64,000 nt of DNA from Timema cristinae. Its lineage: Eukaryota; Arthropoda; Insecta; Phasmatodea; Timematidae. A program made the translations under genes and the position numbers. Shown piece after piece: positions 33,465-45,689 of the stretch (position 1 is the stretch's first letter; every line of letters starts with the position of its first letter). The stretch covers positions 72,303,941-72,367,940 of the forward strand of contig JBCFYV010011172.1 in assembly GCA_039000515.1 (NCBI GenBank), read 5' to 3'. Below the pieces are notes generated by a model. The model did not search any database and had not been told where the DNA came from. It saw nothing but the letters and a program-made list of their open reading frames with translations.

Positions 33465-34260
33465 TGTTGGACGCATTGGTGTTGGAAAGGGAGAGGGTGG
33501 CATTCTACCATGGAATAAATCTGCCCCCATCCATATTTATTTCACTCCCCACTGATATTCAATTCCAAATAGTTTATAGAGGCATCTAATTTTCTAAAAA
33601 AAATCCTGGGCAGGACCATTTCAAATAACTTTTATAGTCATCTAATTTAAAAAATATCTAGGCGAGACCCACTTTAAATAAACTCTAAGAGAATCTCATT
33701 TTAAATTTTTTGGGGGGGTGCCCATTGCACAGAGCTTCTAGAGACATATAATTTTTAAAATATTCAAAGAGGAGAACCACTTCAAATAGCTTCTATAGGC
33801 ACTCAATTTTTAAAAAATTTGCATGGGAATTGCCACTTTTAATATCTTTTAGGGCGTAAAACCCGAACGGTTAGTAAGACGTGCTAAAAAAAAGTTTTTA
33901 GAGGAATATAATTTTCAAGGATTTACAGGTAAGGACCACTACTAAAAATAACTTTTACATTCATCCAATTTTCAAAATATTTCCCGGTGAGCCCTACTCC
34001 TTATAACTTCTACAAGTATTCAATATTCAAATATTAGCTGATGGATGATCACTCCAAATAGTTCTTAAGAACATCAAAATTCCAAAAAAGATTTGGGTAT
34101 GGCGGGAGGGGGTTAGGAGGATAGTTCCAAATATTTGATAGGGCATCCAATTTTCAAAGTTTTGTCCATGGATATTTCTTTAGCTTGGGGGGGGGGGGGG
34201 GGGCATGTCTCTAAACACTCATTTACACCCTCTTTACACAAATAAGGTTTTGCCGCCATT
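33465..34260 (-). mobile_element. G-rich hAT-like element, inverted relative to 670-1140
   Basis: Read from the right: CAATGGCGGCAAAACC, a G/C homopolymer (34187-34203), then ~60-bp degenerate repeats with GGATG, a CTATTTGGAGTG/AAATA step and CACC in each. A scrap of the SINE tail (AAACCCGAACGGTTAGTAAG) sits at about 33857-33880. Non-coding. Confidence 0.5.
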
Positions 34261-34571
34261 GGGTGTAACCTTCCTGTAAAAATAAATCAAGATGGCTGGT
34301 AAGTTCGGCGTATGGGCGCTAAGATCTGGGTGTCTTGCCTGTGTCCAGCCCTGTTCATAAATAAACTAGGTTAAGACACGTCACGCGATGTCACGCTTGA
34401 GACCAGAACCACGCAGCTTCTGACCGACAATTATTTATAACGTCGTTTCCAAGACTTTGTACCAATATTTCACGAAAAAAACAAAACAACTTGACTTCTA
34501 AGTCATGCGCGTTGATTGCCAACAAATATTATTGAAAGGCCGTGACTGAGTGTCAAGGGAAAGTCACTTTA
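34261..34571. other. No gene seen
   Basis: Unstructured interval between the G-rich element and a short minisatellite. Confidence 0.35.
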
Positions 34572-34745
34572 AGATGCTAGAAACCCTGGTTTTATACCAG
34601 ATGTTAAGGACCCCGGTTCCACACCAGAAGCATATCAGATGCTAGGGATCCAGGTTTCATCTCGAGTGCTAAGGAGCCTGGTACTATCTCAGGTTCTTGG
34701 GACCCTTGTTCCGTTTCAGGTGCTAGGGACTCTGGTATCCAGGTA
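34572..34745. repeat. Degenerate ~28-bp tandem repeat, 6 units
   Basis: Units on the pattern AGRTGCTAGGGAYCCnGGTT start at about 34572, 34599, 34637, 34664, 34691 and 34718. Spacing is 27-28 bp except one 38-bp step. Old and diverged. Confidence 0.65.
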
Positions 34746-35300
34746 TATCTTCATAGTCGAGAGTGAGTCGTCAGATTTATGCCGACACGAACGGTTTAGT
34801 GCAATCTAAAGTGGATCTATCTATTATTCGTGAGCTTGGATCGATTGTCTGCCGTCGGGAAGGGTGGACAGTTTAACTGAATTCTTGTTTAGTCCCACTT
34901 TTGTGCTACATTTTCTTTACTATAAACAGATAGCTTTATAGGCAGAAACCTTAGTAACTTAACCCTGGACAGCAACATTACCACGAACTGACTTGCGACT
35001 CTTCGAATCACTCAAAGTGAATAATTGTTTCAAAACTTCTGCTATTCTTTATAATTCATTTTCTTATTTTCTTGAACATTAAAAACTTACAGAGCTAGTT
35101 TATACGAGGTTTACGCCTTAGCCTGCGTGTTTACCGATGGGACTTAAAGATTCTTAAGAGTGGACTAGACCTGTAACCCTTAAGTTGATGTGCCTTGTAC
35201 TTAAATAAATAAATAACTAACTGTAGTACTGGTATGTCGTTGAGGAACCTCAAGAGAGGGAAATGGTTTTTGCGTTACATCTTCTCTAATAAAGCGACAA
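34746..35300. other. No gene seen
   Basis: Unstructured; no supportable feature. Confidence 0.35.
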
Positions 35301-35301
35301 C

Positions 35302-35430
35302 CCGCTTCGGTGGCCGCATGGTCTAATACGCTACTCTCTCAATAGATTGGACTTCTTTAAATTATATATATATATATATATAATCACCGCGTTTTTATAC
35401 CTATTTGGTTTATACGCCTTTACCACGATT
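35302..35430 (+). repeat. SINE-B head and inverted tail scrap around (TA)n
   Basis: CCCGCTTCGGTGGCCGCATG..CTAATACGC is a clean SINE-B head, cut after about 60 bp by a (TA)n run (35365-35383). An inverted tail scrap (ACCGCG..TATACCTATTTGGTTTATACGC) follows. Confidence 0.6.
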
Positions 35431-35451
35431 ACCATAGCACTTTTTAAAAGA

Positions 35452-35905
35452 AATTGGTACGACACAATCGTACACACTTTCTCACATAGTTTTTTTTTAT
35501 AGTTTGGAACAAAACTTAAAAAAATATTTGTTTATCAATAACTTATCTTTAAATGAATTTTTCATGTATAGCGCACTTCAGAAACAAACTTAAACATCAC
35601 TATTAGAGCTATTTTCGAACAAGTTCAAATTTTTCAAAAATTAGTCAACAATACACTTCCTTAATTTGGAATCTTAACAATTTTAATTTAATTAACTTGA
35701 TTTCCCCTCGAGATAACATCTAGATATCAAGTTTGAACACATTTCATTCAGTTGTTTCGGCTGCAATCCCAAGCATAGACAAATGTTGAATTAAAACCAA
35801 CTATTTTTTGTTTAATTCGAAGGCACATTAAACGTCAAGATCCATAATAATCTCGAGGTCAAAAATATTCACGATTACAATAATCTGTCTATGAAAAAGT
35901 AAAAA
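35452..35905 (-). repeat. R1 dispersed repeat, internally deleted
   Basis: Starts GGTACGACACAATCGTACAC and CACTTTCTCACATAGTT and ends with the AACGTCAAGATCCATAATAA, CACGATTACAATAATCTG and AAAAAGTAAAAATTC blocks. Only about 450 bp remain between R1 ends that are about 0.9-1.15 kb apart in other copies. Confidence 0.6.
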
Positions 35906-36429
35906 TTCATTAGAATAGAGTGATGCTTTAACATAAAATCTGTTCCACAGTGCTGCAGTGCTGTGGTGAATTGTGTAAGTACAAGTAGCTCTTCACATTA
36001 AGAGCATAACTCTAAATGAACTAGCTCCGCCAGTGATACTCTGACCGTCGTATGGATCTCAACTTCCAGCTCTTTGAAAAGGTTAATATATCTTCTTAAA
36101 TGCCAATTCATATTTTGCTAAATAATGACGTCACGTTCCATTTCATGTAGGTTGTAGTAGTTTGGTTCAATGGAGACCCCTGACTGGAGCTGTATAGGCA
36201 ATCCTCATAGCATCGCTACTTGGCGGTTAGTAAACACTAGTTTCTCTAATCACAGTCATGGAAATACTGACTGGTTAGGGATATATTTCTAGGCACTTTG
36301 CTGTGTAATTCACAGGTTTATTATTATGCAAATCCAAACAATAGCGATTATAAATTTTGGAATTTGAATTGAAAATTTGTTATTTGAATAAATATGTTAC
36401 CTTACAACATTGTTTTAGATACGTAAATT
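35906..36429. other. No gene seen
   Basis: No supportable feature. Confidence 0.35.
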
Positions 36430-37045
36430 TTGAATGCAGCATGTATATTTTTAATTGGCTGCATCATTGTGAGAAGCCTGATTTGGAGCAGGGATAATAT
36501 GCCAGAGTGTAAGAGAGTGAGCTACAATGCCTATTATTTACAAATATTGACATATGCTGCGGAAACGTGGGCAATGAAGGAACAAGATAGGAGCAGATTG
36601 CAGGTGAGTGAAATTATATTCCTGTGACAGCATATGACAGGATAAGAAATAATAGATTAAGAGGAATAGTAAAGGAAGAGCCAGTCCAGGAGAGGATAGA
36701 TTATTATTGTTATTAGCACCGCGTCTTACTACCCGTTCGGGTTATACGCATTTACGCTAATGTGTAATGGTAGGGTGATTATGAGATGAAATGAAGGACC
36801 TACAGTTTAACGTGGAATCCGAACCACGGTGGAGGCCTGGCATTCCCCACATTCACAATATGTCTTGTCAGAGGTGAAGGAAGGGTTTGGAAATCAGATA
36901 AATCTGTGCCGGGACCGAGGATTGAACCCCGGCCGCCAGCACAGAAGTCTGACACCTTACCCCTAGACCACCAGTTCACGAGAGAATAGATAATGCACTT
37001 ATTCGTGCAGAAAAATTGAGGGGAAAGGACGGCCAGGAAGATATT
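36430..37045 (+). pseudogene. Non-LTR retrotransposon reverse transcriptase, C-terminal fragment
   Basis: The frame gives LIWSRDNMPECKRVSYNAYY, then LQILTYAAETWAMKEQDRSR and LQVSEIIFL, then a stop at 36625. The LTYxAETW..K.....LQ.xEM.FL pattern is the region just C-terminal to the polymerase core in LINE reverse transcriptases common in invertebrates. The expected continuation (a basic stretch, then R..I...EP..ERI) is visible around 36640-36697 with stops. After an inserted SINE-A it resumes as RIDNALIRAEKLRGKDGQED. Endonuclease and catalytic FADD parts are absent. Dead fragment. Confidence 0.8.
36690..36991 (-). mobile_element. SINE-A, full length, inside the LINE fragment
   Basis: Tail at left (TTATTATTGTTATTAGCACC), tail stem, body, B box and head. 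The 12-bp duplication GAGAGGATAGAT (36690-36701) and GAGAGAATAGAT (36980-36991) has one difference. Confidence 0.93.
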
Positions 37046-37509
37046 AGATGTGGAGCCGGGGGGCTTCAAAGTCCAATGTATATTTTGAAACTCTATTAGC
37101 CCACATTTAATTAAATTCACCCCCTCAAACTTTTGTTTTTTCAAAATAAATATTTGGTTTTACTTTTGTTTGGGAGACAAGGAAATCAGACTGCTTGTTT
37201 CCCCTCTGAACTTTAACATTCCTGGAAAATATGACATGCGCAGATACCCAATTACAGTATGCACAAGTTTCTATTATAGTTAAGTGTTTCGATATTAGTC
37301 GTCTTGATAGTCATTCACACAGCTGACTCGTGCTAAAACATTTGTGTACAAGGTATTATAGATAAAATTTCCAATTCCGTTACAGAAGTTCTATAATTCC
37401 AATGAGTAGGTCTATGACAAGCAAAAATGATTTGCTATTAGTTTTGCGTCCGTCACAATCAGCATAAGAAAACAGTTTATTTACATGTTAATTCCCTTGG
37501 ACCGGCTTC
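37046..37509. other. No gene seen
   Basis: Unstructured interval before the 38-bp array. Confidence 0.35.
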
Positions 37510-40500
37510 AGCGGCCGAATGGAGTTATCACAGGGGTGTATTATGTCTCTTAGTGAGGCAAGCTATAACAGGGGTGTATCGCTGTACCTCCTAGTGAGGT
37601 AAACTATCACAGAGGTGTATTGCTGTACCTCCTAGAGAGGTCAACTATCACAGGGGTGTATTGCTGTACCTCCTAGAGAGGTCAACTATCACAGGTGTGT
37701 ATTGTGTCTCCTAGCGAGTACACTTATCACAGGTGTGTATTGTGTCTCCTAGCGAATACACTTATCACAGGTGTGTATTGTGTCTCCTAGCGAGTACACT
37801 TATCACAGAGGTGTAGTGTGTCTCCTAGCGAGTACACTTATCACAGGTGTATATTGTGTCTCCTAGCGAGTACACTTATTACAGAGGTGTAGTGTGTCTC
37901 CTAGCGAGTACACTTATCACAGGTGTATATTGTGTCTCCTAGCGAATACACTTATCACAGGTGTGTATTGTGTCTCCTAGCGAGTACACTTATCAAAGGT
38001 GTATATTGTGTCTCCTAGCGAGTACACTTATCACAGGTGTATATTGTGTCTCCTAGCGAGTACACTTATCACAGGTGTATATTGTGTCTCCTAGCGAGTA
38101 CACTTATCACAGGTGTATATTGTGTCTCCTAGCGAGTACACTTATCACAGGTGTATATTGTGTCTCCTAGCGAGTACACTTATCACAGGTGTATATTGTG
38201 TCTCCTAGCGAGTACACTTATCACAGGTGTATATTGTGTCTCCTAGCGAGTACACTTATCACAGGTGTATATTGTGTCTCCTAGCGAGTACACTTATCAC
38301 AGGTGTATATTATGTCTCCTAGCGAGTACAATTATCACAGGTGTGTATTGTGTCTCATAGCGAGTACACTTATCACAGGTGTATATTGCGTCTCCTAGCG
38401 AGTACACTTATCACAGAGGTGTAGTGTGTCTCCTAGCGAGTACACTTATCACAGGTGTGTATTGTGTCTCCTAGCGAATACACTTATCACAGGTGTGTAT
38501 TGTGTCCTAGCGAGTACACTTATCACAGAGGTGTAGTGTACACTTATCACAGAGGTGTAGTGTCTCCTAGCGAGTACACTTATCACAGGTGTATATTGTG
38601 TCTCCTAACGAATACACTTATCACAGGTGTGTATTGTGTCTCCTAGCGAGTACACTTATCACAGGTGTATATTGTGTCTCCTGGCGAGTACACTTATCAC
38701 AGGTGTATATTGTGTCTCCTGGCGAGTACACTTATCACAGGTGTGTATTGTGTCTCCTAGCGAGTACACTTATCACAGGTGTATATTGTGTCTCCTAGCG
38801 AGTACACTAATCACAGGTGTATATTGTGTATCCTAACGAGTACACTTATCACAGGTGTATATTGTGTCTCCTAGCGAATACACTTATCACAGGTGTGTAT
38901 TGTGTTTCCTAGCGAGTACACTTATCACAGAGGTGTAGTGGGTCTCCTAGCGAGTACACTTATCACAGAGGTGTATTGTGTCTCCTAGCGAGTACACTTA
39001 TCACAGGTGTGTATTGTGTCTCCTAGCGAGTACACTTATCACAGGGGTGTATTGTGTCTCCTAGCGAGTACACTTATCACAGAGTTGTAGTGTGTCTCCT
39101 AGCGAGTACACTTATCACAGAGGTGTATTGTGTCTCATAGTGAATACACTTATCACAGGTGTGTATTGTGTCTCCTAGCGAGTACACTTATCACAGATTG
39201 TAGTGTGTCTCCTAGCGAGTACACTTATCACAGAGGTGTATTGTGTCTCCTAGCGAGTACACTTATCACAGGTGTAGGCTATATTGTGTCTCCTAGCGAG
39301 TACATTTATCACAGGGGTGTATTGTGTCTCCTAGCGAGTACACTTATCACAGAGTTGTAGTGTGTCTCCTAGCGAGTACACTTATCACAGGTATGTATTG
39401 TGTCTCCTAGCGAGTACACTTATCACAGGGGTGTATTGTGTCTCCTAGCGAGTACACTTATCACAGAGGTGTAGTGTGTCTCCTAGCGAGTACACTTATC
39501 ACAGAGGTGTATTGTGTCTCCTAGCGAGTACACTTATCACAGAGGTGTATTGTGTCTCCTAGCGAGTACACTTATCACAGGGTGTATTGTGTCTCCTAGC
39601 GAGTACACTTATCACAGGTGTATTGTGTCTCCTAGCGAGTACACTTATCACAGGTGTGTATTGTGTCTCCTAGCGAGTACACTTATCACAGAGGTGTATT
39701 GTGTCTCCTAGCGAGTACACTTATCACAGAGGTGTATTGTGTCTCCTAGCGAGTACACTTATCACAGGTGTGTATTGTGTCTCTTAGTGAGTACACTTAT
39801 CACAGGTGTGTATTGTGTCTCCTAGCGAGTACACTTATCACAGGTGTGTATTGTGTCTCCTAGCGAATACACTTATCACAGGTGTATATTGTGTCTCCTA
39901 GCGAGTACACTTATCACAGGTGTATATTGTGTCTCCTAGCGAGTACACTTATCACAGAGTTGTAGTGTGTCTTCTAGCGAGTACACTTATCACAGGTGTA
40001 TATTGTTTCTCCTAGCGAGTACACTTATCACAGGTGTGTATTGTTTCTCTTAGCGAATACACTTATCACAGAGGTGTAGTGTGTCTCTAGTGAGTACACT
40101 TATCACAGAGGTGTATTGTGTCTCCTAGCGAGTACACTTATCACAGGGGTGTATTGTGTCTCCTAGCGAGTACACTTATCACAGAGGTGTAGTGTGTCTC
40201 CTAGCGAGTACACTTATCACAGGTGTGTATTGTTCTCTAGCGAGTACACTTATCACAGGTGTATATTGTGTCTCCTAGCGAGTACACTTATCACAGGTGT
40301 GTATTGTTTCTCTTAGCGAATACACTTATCACAGAGGTGTAGTGTGTCTCCTAGTGAGTACACTTATCACAGAGGTGTATTGTGTCTCCTAGCGAGTACA
40401 CTTATCACAGGGGTGTATTGTGTCTCCTAGCGAGTACACTTATCACAGAGGTGTATTGTGTCTCCTAGCGAGTGCACTTATCACAGAGGTGTATTGTGTC

Positions 40501-41975
40501 TCTAGCGAGTACACTTATCACAGGTGTGTATTGTGTCTCCTAGCGAGTACACTTATCACAGGTGTGTATTGTGTCTCCTAGCGAGTACACTTATCACAGA
40601 GGTGTATTGTGTCTCCTAGCGAGTACACTTATCACAGAGGTGTATTGTGTCTCCTAGCGAGTACACTTATCACAGGGGTGTATTGTGTCTCCTAGCGAGT
40701 ACACTTATCACAGGTGTATTGTGTCTCCTAGCGAGTACACTTATCACAGGTGTGTATTGTGTCTCCTAGCGAGTACACTTATCACAGAGGTGTATTGTGT
40801 CTCCTAGCGAGTACACTTATCACAGAGGTGTATTGTGTCTCCTAGCGAGTACACTTATCACAGGTGTGTATTGTGTCTCCTAGTGAGTACACTTATCACA
40901 GGTGTGTATTGTGTCTCCTAGCGAGTACACTTATCACAGGTGTGTATTGTGTCTCCTAGCGAATACACTTATCACAGGTGTATATTGTGTCTCCTAGCGA
41001 GTACACTTATCACAGGTGTATATTGTGTCTCCTAGCGAGTACACTTATCACAGAGTTGTAGTGTGTCTTCTAGCGAGTACACTTATCACAGGTGTATATT
41101 GTTTCTCCTAGCGAGTACACTTATCACAGGTGTGTATTGTTTCTCTTAGCGAATACACTTATCACAGAGGTGTAGTGTGTCTCCTAGTGAGTACACTTAT
41201 CACAGAGGTGTATTGTGTCTCCTAGCGAGTACACTTATCACAGGTGTGTATTGTTTCTCCTAGCGAGTACACTTATCACAGAGGTTGTAGTGTGTCTCCT
41301 AGCGAGTACACTTATCACAGAGGTGTATTGTGTCTCCTAGCGAGTGCACTTATCACAGAGGTGTATTGTGTCTCCTAGCGAGTTCACTTATCACAGGTGT
41401 GTATTGTGTCTCCTAACGAATACACTTATCACAGGTGTATATTGTGTCTCCTAGCGAGTACACTTATCAGAGAGTTGTAGTGTGTCTCCTAGCGAGTACA
41501 CTTATCACAGAGGTGTAGTGTGTCTCCTAGCGAGTACACTTATCACAGAGGTGTATTGTGTCTCCTAGCGAGTGCACTTATCACAGAGGTGTAGTGTGTC
41601 TCCTAGAGAATCCGGTTATCAAGGGGTGTATTGTGTCTCCTAGCGAGTACACTTATCACAGAGGTGTAGTGTGTCTCCTAGCGAGTACACTTATCACAGA
41701 GGTGTATTGTGTCTCCTAGCGAATGCACTTATCACAGAGTTGTAGTGTGTCTCCTAGCGAGTACACTTATCACAGAGGTGTATTGTGTCTCCTAGCGAGT
41801 GCACTTATCACAGAGTTGTAGTGTTCTCCTAGCGAGTACACTTATCACAGAGGTGTAGTGTGTCTCCTAGATAGTACACTTATCACAGAGGTGTATTGTG
41901 TCTCCTAGCGAGTGCACTTATCACAGAGGTGTAGTGTGTCTCCTAGAGAATCCGGTTATCATAGGGGTGTATTAT
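37510..41975. repeat. ~38-bp satellite array, about 115 units
   Basis: The unit is TGTCTCCTAGCGAGTACACT plus TATCACAGGTGTGTATTG. Variants include GAGGTGTATTG, GAGGTGTAGTG, GTGTATATTG, AGTTGTAGTG and GCGAATAC. The left edge (37510-37700) has divergent ~41-46-bp units (CTGTACCTCCTAGAGAGG). At the right edge the odd unit TAGAGAATCCGGTTATCA occurs at 41604 and 41944. Blocks of variants repeat at about 1,096 bp, showing higher-order duplication. Open frames inside are by-products. Confidence 0.96.
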
Positions 41976-42234
41976 GATGCCTGTGGGCGGGAGTCGAGTC
42001 AGGCTTAGGAAAGTGTAATCGATACCGTGGTGTGTCGGTGGACGGGGCGATGCGTTGGTGTATAGGAGGGGGAGAGTATCGAACCCCTTCTCCCTCATAC
42101 CGATGGACACCGACAGTGTCGATGGAAATCCAGGCACCCAATAGGCCAAGATTTTTTCCTTATCGACTGCACATAAGTTCTTTGTTTTTTTCTTTAATAT
42201 GGTATTCCCTCCTATCTTCAATCGAAGGACAAAA
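41976..42234. other. Flank of the satellite, no supported gene
   Basis: GC-richer. Open frames on both strands (41943-42284 minus, 42032-42256 plus) overlap the array end and show no domain I recognise. Confidence 0.3.
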
Positions 42235-42330
42235 TAACATCGTGATCGGGATTTGAACAGTGGACCTTCATTTGAGTCAACCATTGATAAAACAGTTAAA
42301 CGCTGAGGTTACCTTGCTGGTTCACACTCC
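42235..42330 (-). repeat. tRNA-like fragment
   Basis: On the minus strand AAGGTAACCTCAGCGTTTAA (A-box-like) and GTTCAAATCCCG (B-box-like), with a long insert between. Probably a further tRNA-derived SINE head. Confidence 0.4.
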
Positions 42331-42915
42331 TTAGATTGTGGCATGAAGCTCACTCCGAAAGGGGTCAGAGTTTGGGGATTGAGGTGGTTACTTAATTTAA
42401 AAATGGTTTGTAGCACTAAACCTACCTATTTTATTGAAAATATGTTCGTACATCCATAATATAAGTGAACAACATTGTTTTTATTAAAATATAATATTAG
42501 TACAGTTTGGAGGAGTTAATGAAGACCCGCATAGGGGAGTACGTGGTCTAAATGTCGAGCTTATTTAGTTTTATAATGATGGGTACGTCTCTGTTTAGTG
42601 CCATTCTGGTGTAATGAGGGTGGTTTTCATAAATAATTTCTCACTCTACCTGATCGTAAATGCCAACCTTCCTATCTTAGTTGTAGCCTGGATTACTAAG
42701 ACGCGCTAAAACATAAGTAAATCATGAAACACTAATATATTAATAAAAGTTGAATGGTTAGAACAGAAGAGGCTCATTAGATAATACATTTTTCTTGTTC
42801 CTTGTTTCATTATCAGTCGTCGGGAATGAAAGGGAATAACACCCACGAACAAACATTTTTGTATAGTAGGTTTGTTTACTGGCTACCAAATTAATAAGGT
42901 CCAGGCAAGTTGTTA
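42331..42915. other. No gene seen; possible SINE-B scrap
   Basis: 42655-42712 may be a decayed SINE-B 3' part (CTAAGACGCGCTAAAACA). A minus-strand open frame 42758-42952 is not convincing. Confidence 0.35.
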
Positions 42916-43240
42916 TTGCACCTGTATACGATCTGGGAAGACCGAGGTTCATTCCCGAATGACTGCACCGATAAATTTGTTTTAAACTTGTAGCTAATCC
43001 CTATCCAGACAAATGCGGGTGCAGTAATTATTATTATTATTATTATTTATAGTAGTAGTACGTCCAACATAAATATTATTAGCGACGTAATATATGGTGT
43101 AGAGATGGGGATGGTAACTGAGGGGACATTCCCCCACATTAGGGTAAAGAGTTGGAAAACCACACCCCCGTTCTCTCTCTGCACCCTAGACATATTCGAA
43201 TCTCGTCACTGGCAATCCAGTTAGTGTGATGTTGATACCT
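42916..43240 (+). repeat. Decayed SINE-B fragments
   Basis: GACCGAGGTTCATTCCCGAA (B-box region) and ATCCAGACAAATGCGGGTGC (body), then an ATT-repeat run at 43027-43050. Around 43135-43215 there is a minus-strand-like SINE-B scrap. Confidence 0.4.
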
Positions 43241-43335
43241 TCCTTCGACCTTGTGAATATCGTTGAAGGTCTATTTCATTTCCTTATATATTATTTATTT
43301 TGATGGTTTAAGAAATTTTAAGCTAGTTTTTAATT

Positions 43336-44240
43336 ATATTTAACATTTCATCTTAAGAAAAAGTATTGTAATCGTGAACATTTTGTACCTTGATATTATG
43401 ATGTATATATAATATTTATGTGCTCCCGGACCCAAAAAATTGGATTTTACAATTGTGTGTCCTCATGAATCCCTAGCCCTAAATACAAAATAGTTTTATG
43501 AATTTTGTTTAAACTGGATATTTAAATGTTATGTTGCTTTTCCATCTCAGGACTTTAAAAATAAACTATTTTGATACTAGCCCTTAAGTTAAGGGTGGCT
43601 TACTGATTACTGTTTTGTAAAAAATAAGTAATACTTATTTTAAATAAAAATGACTTAACTATTTGCTTTAGAATGGGTATAGGACAAGCTTTTTTAACAA
43701 CATAAATAATTTTATACATTTTTGTTTCTTAAAAAAGATTTATTTACTAGTCGTTATAATGATGTCCGTTAAAAAAAACTCAAACTATCATGCTTTAAAT
43801 TTATATCTGGAGATTATTTTACATTATAAATAATAATAATGTTTGTTTATTTTTCTAAAAAATAATTCATTAGTCTACGATGAGCAATTTTAGAAAATTT
43901 TGAATTTCCTGAAGAGGGCCTTGAATATTTTGTTCAAAATGGTTTGGGGAATTATTTTTATGAAAACTAATAATACATTTTTATATTTACAAATATAAAT
44001 AATTTTAGATTAGTTTACGATTTTTTGTTTTAATTTGGGATTTAAAATATAGTTTGAACAATTTTGTTTAAAATTTACATTTGAAGAGTGTTTATTGTGA
44101 TTAACAAGTTATGTTTGTTTTTACGAGGAAAACTTACTCAAGGTTAGTTTACTGAAAACCTAATTTTTAAAATGTTTTCCAAGCTCTAATAAACTATATG
44201 AGAAAGTTTGTAAGATTGTGTCATACCATTTATTTTGAAG
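43336..44240 (+). repeat. R1 dispersed repeat
   Basis: Begins with AAAAAGTATTGTAATCGTGA and TTGATATTATGATG. The internal TAAGGGTGGCTTACTGATTA motif is near 43590, with decayed versions near 43745, 43865, 44003 and 44140 (about 140-bp spacing). Ends ATATGAGAAAGTTTGTAAGA and TGTCATACCATTTATTT. Confidence 0.6.
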
Positions 44241-44486
44241 TGGATTGGCTTGTTGATATTTAAGTAATATCGCATTGATTAATTTCAATCTAAATAGCTT
44301 TTCTTTGCAGAAAGGGCCCAAATTTAGGACTAAGGAAAATTAGCTTGAAATGCACTTTAACACAGTTTTATGATTTGGTTAGCCAAGCCATTCACAAAAA
44401 ATTGTAAAGATACTGGTACTTTTTTATTTATTTAAAAGCTACTTTTGGTTTGCCAATTCTGCAAAGAGTGATTCTAATCATTATTA

Positions 44487-44522
<36 letters not shown>

Positions 44523-45689
44523 TTTTGTTATTATTAATTAATTTTTTGCATTCCAACGATGTGCAAACTTTTGTTCTAAATTACACATAGGCCTAGTTCC
44601 TTAATATTTTCACTGTTATAAAACATTTATGCCTCCATTGAATGTTATTTGGCTCTTACTAATAACAATTTTGTTCACAATAAATATTATCGAATATTTA
44701 TTTTATAGCAATAAAAATTTTAGAGAAGGTCCCAAATTTTTTCTATTTGAGAATTTTTTTTTGAAACTTCAGGAAACAGATGATACCTCACAAAAATAAA
44801 TTAAAAATAATTCAAAAATTGAGTGATTACCCTTGGGAATGTGTAAAACATAAAATGTGATTGCGCCGTGGTGCGTCACTGCATTACACATGCATTACTT
44901 ACATGTACGCATTGTGAATTGGCGTATTGAAACTCGCCTCTAATGGAAATACAGTTGTGACTCCTATCGTTACTTTTATTTACTTTTCCGCCACACGAGG
45001 TTTTCACTATTCGACAGGGGGGGGGGGGGGGGGGTTAAGAGGAACGAAAGGGGGGAAAAAGATTAGTTTGCGTTTGCAATTCAAGGGGGAGCTTTTCTTT
45101 TTACTATAACGTACCAATTTAACTAGCCTTCACAACCCCATCCGTCCAAGGTGGTTCCAGTTGTGAAAATAGCAACTGTGTGCCCATGAGAATTGGAGAC
45201 ATTTACTAAATTATGGTTTACCTAAGGGCGTCAGCTTCATTTTCACATTTAATTTGACTAAAAATTAATCTGAAATCGATTAAACTGGAACGCACATTAG
45301 AACAATATTATAATGTCTATAATATGTTATTGAAATCAAGTATCTCTCTGTCTTTAAAATATTTTGCGAACAAATTCGACTCCAAGGTATTTACTTTTAA
45401 TTGAACCATTTCGTTTACATTTCATAGCCATTTACTTATAGGTAAACATTTTTCAAACGATTATGCTTAGTCTATTCTCGTATTTCATTATAAATACAAA
45501 TATTTATAGAAACTATTAAAATTAACACGCTGGTGCTTGAATTTTTTTCTCTTAACCATTTCCCGTCCATAAAACGCTGGTTGTAAACAATACTATAGAA
45601 ATCTGCTTCAAGCTCGTTGTGTCAATTGTGACAACTGTGCCTATCTTAATTCCTTTGTGAAAAGATGTGATTATGTGTGTATACATTTC
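44241..45689. other. AT-rich with microsatellite and G run, no gene
   Basis: ATT repeats at about 44480-44535; a G16-like run at about 45019-45035 with more G-rich sequence to 45090. The open frame at 44927-45109 is an effect of the G run. Confidence 0.4.

Noticed and set aside
38455..39711. Repeated 60-76 residue open frames
   Set aside because: Three frames cycle because 38 is not a multiple of three; satellite by-product.
37510..41975. CRISPR-like regular repeat array
   Set aside because: The whole 38-bp unit repeats and there are no unique spacers; it is a eukaryotic minisatellite. The same holds for the 34-, 50-, 54-, 59- and 80-bp arrays.
41943..42284. Protein of 113 residues at the satellite edge
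   Set aside because: It starts outside and runs into the array; overlapping frames on the other strand are equally open and no domain is visible.
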